Source: Beta vulgaris subsp. vulgaris (taxonomy: Eukaryota; Streptophyta; Magnoliopsida; Caryophyllales; Amaranthaceae). From it: DNA of 64,000 nt. Of this stretch, positions 60,895-64,000 are shown piece after piece. Under the pieces are notes generated by a model. That model saw only the letters and a program-made list of their open reading frames with translations. It ran no database searches and was not told where the DNA came from. The stretch lies in NCBI RefSeq assembly GCF_026745355.1, contig NC_079202.1:44357109-44421108 (forward strand). Reading direction: 5' to 3'. Numbering within the stretch: the first letter of the stretch is position 1; the number at the start of each line of letters is the position of its first letter. A program made the translations under genes and the position numbers.

Positions 60895-62345
60895 TGATAA
60901 TTCACTTTTATATATAGTTTTTAGATGCATTTAGGTTGCATTTTAGAGCATTTAGTTTCATATTTAGGTTCATTATTGCATTATATTCTTAAGTTATGCT
61001 TTTGTACTTCTATCCGGTATGTTTTCTTGTTTTTGATGAATTTCAGGCATTGAGAACGTATTTGTATTATGATTAGCTAAACTTGAGGATTAGGAGCACT
61101 TGGAAAGGAGTTACAATGCATAAGGATCGTATGGATATGTCATAGTACGAGTTTGAGCAAAAACGAGGCAGAAAATCATTAGAAGAAATGTGAAAAAGAG
61201 TCACGTCTACTCTTCTGATCATAAATTTTGATGTGATTCTTAGAATCGAGTAATTCCACCAGATTTGGAAACTAGACTTGAAGAGCTTTCCAACGATAGG
61301 TGGCACGCCCCGAGGAGACTTTTAGTCAAGGAGTTATGCCTTTGGAAGATTGCACTGATTCTGCTGGAATATGCCACCGTACGCGCGGATCACTAATCCG
61401 CGTATTAATGATTTATTTAAGATTTTCTGTAAATTACTTTCCAAGTCATATTAGGTTATTGAATATTTATTTAGATAGGTTTTCATTCTTTCTCTCTCCT
61501 CCGCCCCTCTCACGTCATTTTAGGTTTTAGGTTTTAGTTTTCTCTCTTCTTCTTTTTCTCTCTAGTTTTTAGTGTAAACCCTAGTTTTCATTATTTTTCA
61601 TTAATTCATGAGTTCTATTAGTTTCTTTCATTAATTTCTTTAATTATGTATTCTTTTATAGTTTTAGATTTCATTATTTATTTCATGATAGAGTAGTTTC
61701 TTTTATCTATGGTTAAGTGAACCCTAGTATGATTTAATTCATGATTGTTTCTTTAAATTCTCATATTAATTATTAATTGTTCTTGCTTAATTGATTGTGC
61801 ATATGCCAATACTAGATTAGGATAACTAGTATGTTGTTATGATTCCATTGTCTTGATCACAACGGGAGTTGGGTTTTGACGGATTTGAGTATTTCAATTA
61901 AGGACATGAAGTTCTCCACGGGAGTAGGTAGAATGGATTGTTAGGAAGTTAAAGTGTCGTGTTTAATGTCTTTAATTTGCATGATTCCACGGGAGTAGGC
62001 TTGACTGCATATTAGAGAAGCCATAGATACTCGGGAGAGGTCTATGGTACTTTATAGGGTGTACTTTTCCTTGTGAACATTTAATTTATTAGTTTGGGGT
62101 AGAAATTATTTTGTATTATTTCGTGCTAGTGGGGATACTTAACTGTAGAGTCTTTTATTTATATGATTAGTATAGTTTAATTCCACCATTATTCTTGATA
62201 TTAATCTCCCTTAGTCTTACCATTATTTAAGAGTTAATCATAGAATAACTTTCTCTCTGTGGGATCGACTCTAACTTACCCTACTACATAGTTAGGAGGA
62301 TTAGTTAGGTTATTTATTTTTGTTAGGTGCGCGACACGCCTACCA
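60895..62345 (+). repeat. 5' LTR of a second Gypsy-type element
   Basis: A candidate LTR of about 1.45 kb, from TGATAATTCACTTTT (60895; TGTTGATAATTC at 60892 is an alternative start) to GCCTACCA just before the primer-binding site at 62351. It carries the U5-like block CTGTGGGATCGACTCT near 62262. The 3' LTR lies beyond the window, so the limits are provisional. Confidence 0.6.
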
Positions 62346-62350
62346 AATTT

Positions 62351-62370
62351 TGGCGCCGTTGCCAGGGAGA
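62351..62370 (+). other. Primer-binding site of the second Gypsy-type element
   Basis: TGGCGCCGTTGCCAGGGAGA, close to the tRNA-Asp complement used by Tat/Athila elements and better matched than the site at 32378. Confidence 0.75.
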
Positions 62371-63770
62371 CGGTTTTGTTCTATTTAGTTTTTTTTTTAT
62401 TGTTGGTGAGACTAAATTGTAAATATATTTTTTTTCTCTCTTTTGTGAATATTTTTTTTTTGTATAACTTTTCTGTATCATGGAGTCATGTTATTTTCAT
62501 GATGGGAATAATTCTTTTGCTAGGAAACATAGTCGAAATTCTTGGGATTCTCATGTTTACAGTTTTGATGCATATCAAAACCCTCCCAATTTTTGCATGA
62601 GTTCTCGAATTACCTATATGTTATGTGAATCCCATGTATATGCTAGTAATTCTAGAGCAATTTTTTTTTTCCTCAATATGAGAATGAATTGTTTTGGAAT
62701 TACTATCACAGACTTGGTGATTTATATGTCCTAATCATGGAATTGAATTATGGGATATGTGCCAGTGATTTATGAGGGGTTAAATGAAGAAACTAGGATG
62801 GTGGTAGAATCTACGTGTGATGGAGGATTTCTATTCCAATCGCCTGATTATTGTTGGGATTTAATTGAGTGGTTGGCTAGAGATACTTATGAGTGGGAGA
62901 TGTCTTCATCTGCTCTTTCACCCAAACTTACATGTCACCACCCCTTATTGTTCGAATTGTCAGTCTACTTCTCATGATTTTTCTTCTTGTGATGTGACAT
63001 TAATAGATGGTTTCGACCCCTCTTCCCAATTTGAATGTCAATCTGCTCAGAATTCTAGCCCGATCCGTTTATTTATGATGATAATGAGGGTGGATAATAG
63101 AGAGCTATTGGGATGATGAAAAGATTGAAAGAACGACTAATGTGATGGATGTTTTGGCGGAGGAGAAGCCATGGTTGAAATTTCCTCTTTGGAGGAAACT
63201 CAAGTTGACGTGAGGTGATTTATGAGTCTTTATCGGTATCACCTATTGTTTTTGAGTCTCATGTTCCATTCTCTGAGAAACTTGATTTTATATCTTCTTC
63301 CCCTATATTATATCCTCCATCGTTCCTTCTTTCTCCCCTTTTGAATGACTTTCATGATAATGTAAATAATGTACATTCGTTTCTTTTCATTCTTTTGAGT
63401 CATGTAAAAAGACTAACGATTTTTCTTTTTCTCTTGTAAATATAACTTTTCGTTTGATTTTCTTTTTGTAGTTTTAGTAATTTTTTAGTACTAACTTTTT
63501 TCATTTTTCCTTTTCACTCTTATATAATATGCTTTGAGATGTCTGCAGGAACATATGATAGCTTCTTAGAGCGTTGAATTAAAATGAGTGATCTACAATC
63601 TTCAGCGTCATGCAAGACTTGAAATTAGCGCTTCTCGGGAGGCAACCCGAGTTTTGACTTATTTCTCTCTCTTTTCTTTTTTTTTTTTTTTTGATTTTTG
63701 ACTTTGTTTCATCTTTGTTTCTAGTGTTTTTAACCACTTTGATGTGTTTTTTAGGTGGAGCGAGTTTTAG

Positions 63771-63806
<36 letters not shown>

Positions 63807-64000
63807 CAGCAGATTGCCCAGCACGCAATTCTTGTTTCTCAGGCACCCCGCCATCACCGTCACCTTTACCGGCGCACTACCACCGGACTTATCGCCGGCG
63901 TCCATACCACACACGACCCTTCTCTTTTCGAGCCCCCCTTCCCCTGTTTTACTCCGTCGTCCTCCCTGCTTCAGTCAACACCAACCCTTCATCTTCTCCA
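62370..64000 (+). mobile_element. Internal region of the second Gypsy-type element, degenerate (partial)
   Basis: Begins with MESCYFHDGNNSF at 62480. A CCHC zinc knuckle (CSNCQSTSHDFSSC, C-x2-C-x4-H-x4-C) at 62949-62990 marks it as gag-like. Stops and shifts break the frame. Near 63630 lies GCGCTTCTCGGGAGGCAACC, a block often seen in the non-coding part of plant Gypsy elements. A run of about 30 A follows at 63770-63803, then GC-rich sequence to the window edge. No pol is visible in 1.6 kb, so it may be a large non-autonomous derivative. Confidence 0.55.

Overview
This window is plant nuclear DNA, almost certainly from a eudicot: AT-rich intergenic sequence, GT-AG introns, Stowaway, Harbinger, CACTA and MULE elements, Copia and Ty3/Gypsy retrotransposons, and FAR1-type and GRF zinc-finger genes. 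A Caryophyllales source is possible but cannot be shown from the sequence.

The host content is dominated by a dispersed cluster of six HSP70 (Hsc70-type) loci: a 3' end at 3-911 (+), 20801-23256 (+), 25829-28716 (-), 48995-52191 (+), 54782-57488 (+) and a remnant at 58280-58789 (-). Where the start is visible they share one intron at the same position, splitting the Asp codon before the (A/V)KRL motif. Wherever the C-terminus is readable the GGMP/EEVD tail is missing, and the copies share a GGGDFD motif where GGEDFD is usual. Only 48995-52191 is open from start to stop and full length. The others show stages of decay: a truncated lid, a 5-nt insertion, a multi-lesion pseudogene and a deleted remnant. 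Two other host-type loci are visible: a small GRF zinc-finger gene (14991-15347, +) and a FAR1/FRS-like relic (44202-46425, -) interrupted by a short Copia derivative.

The rest is transposable elements, often nested. 3465-4260 is a tandem TRIM-like array. 5100-6900 holds opposed LTR fragments. 8618-13828 is a gag-only Copia (TSD CTTGG) carrying a duplicated gag segment and a long solo LTR (TSD ATAAA), which itself holds a LINE 3' end. 17570-18165 is a Helitron helicase relic. 18463-20025 is a non-autonomous CACTA (TSD GTT). Four copies of one Harbinger-like MITE family form two inverted pairs around the third HSP70 gene; one pair is a 2.7-kb palindrome about 110 bp upstream of its ATG. 31973-43448 is an 11.5-kb Tat-type Gypsy (TSD GTTCC) inside a Stowaway MITE; it has near-identical LTRs, a frameshifted gag-pol, a spliced antisense gene and two tandem arrays (155 bp and about 83 bp). 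59356-60275 is a MULE-type element with a 9-bp TSD. From about 60895 to the right edge runs the 5' part of another Gypsy-type element.

The window reads as a birth-and-death gene family in repeat-rich DNA. No multi-gene novel pathway is evident. The most unusual features are the tail-less HSP70 lineage, the palindromic MITE pair at a gene promoter, and the antisense spliced gene plus tandem arrays of the Tat element. Many lesions are short indels, so some may be assembly errors.
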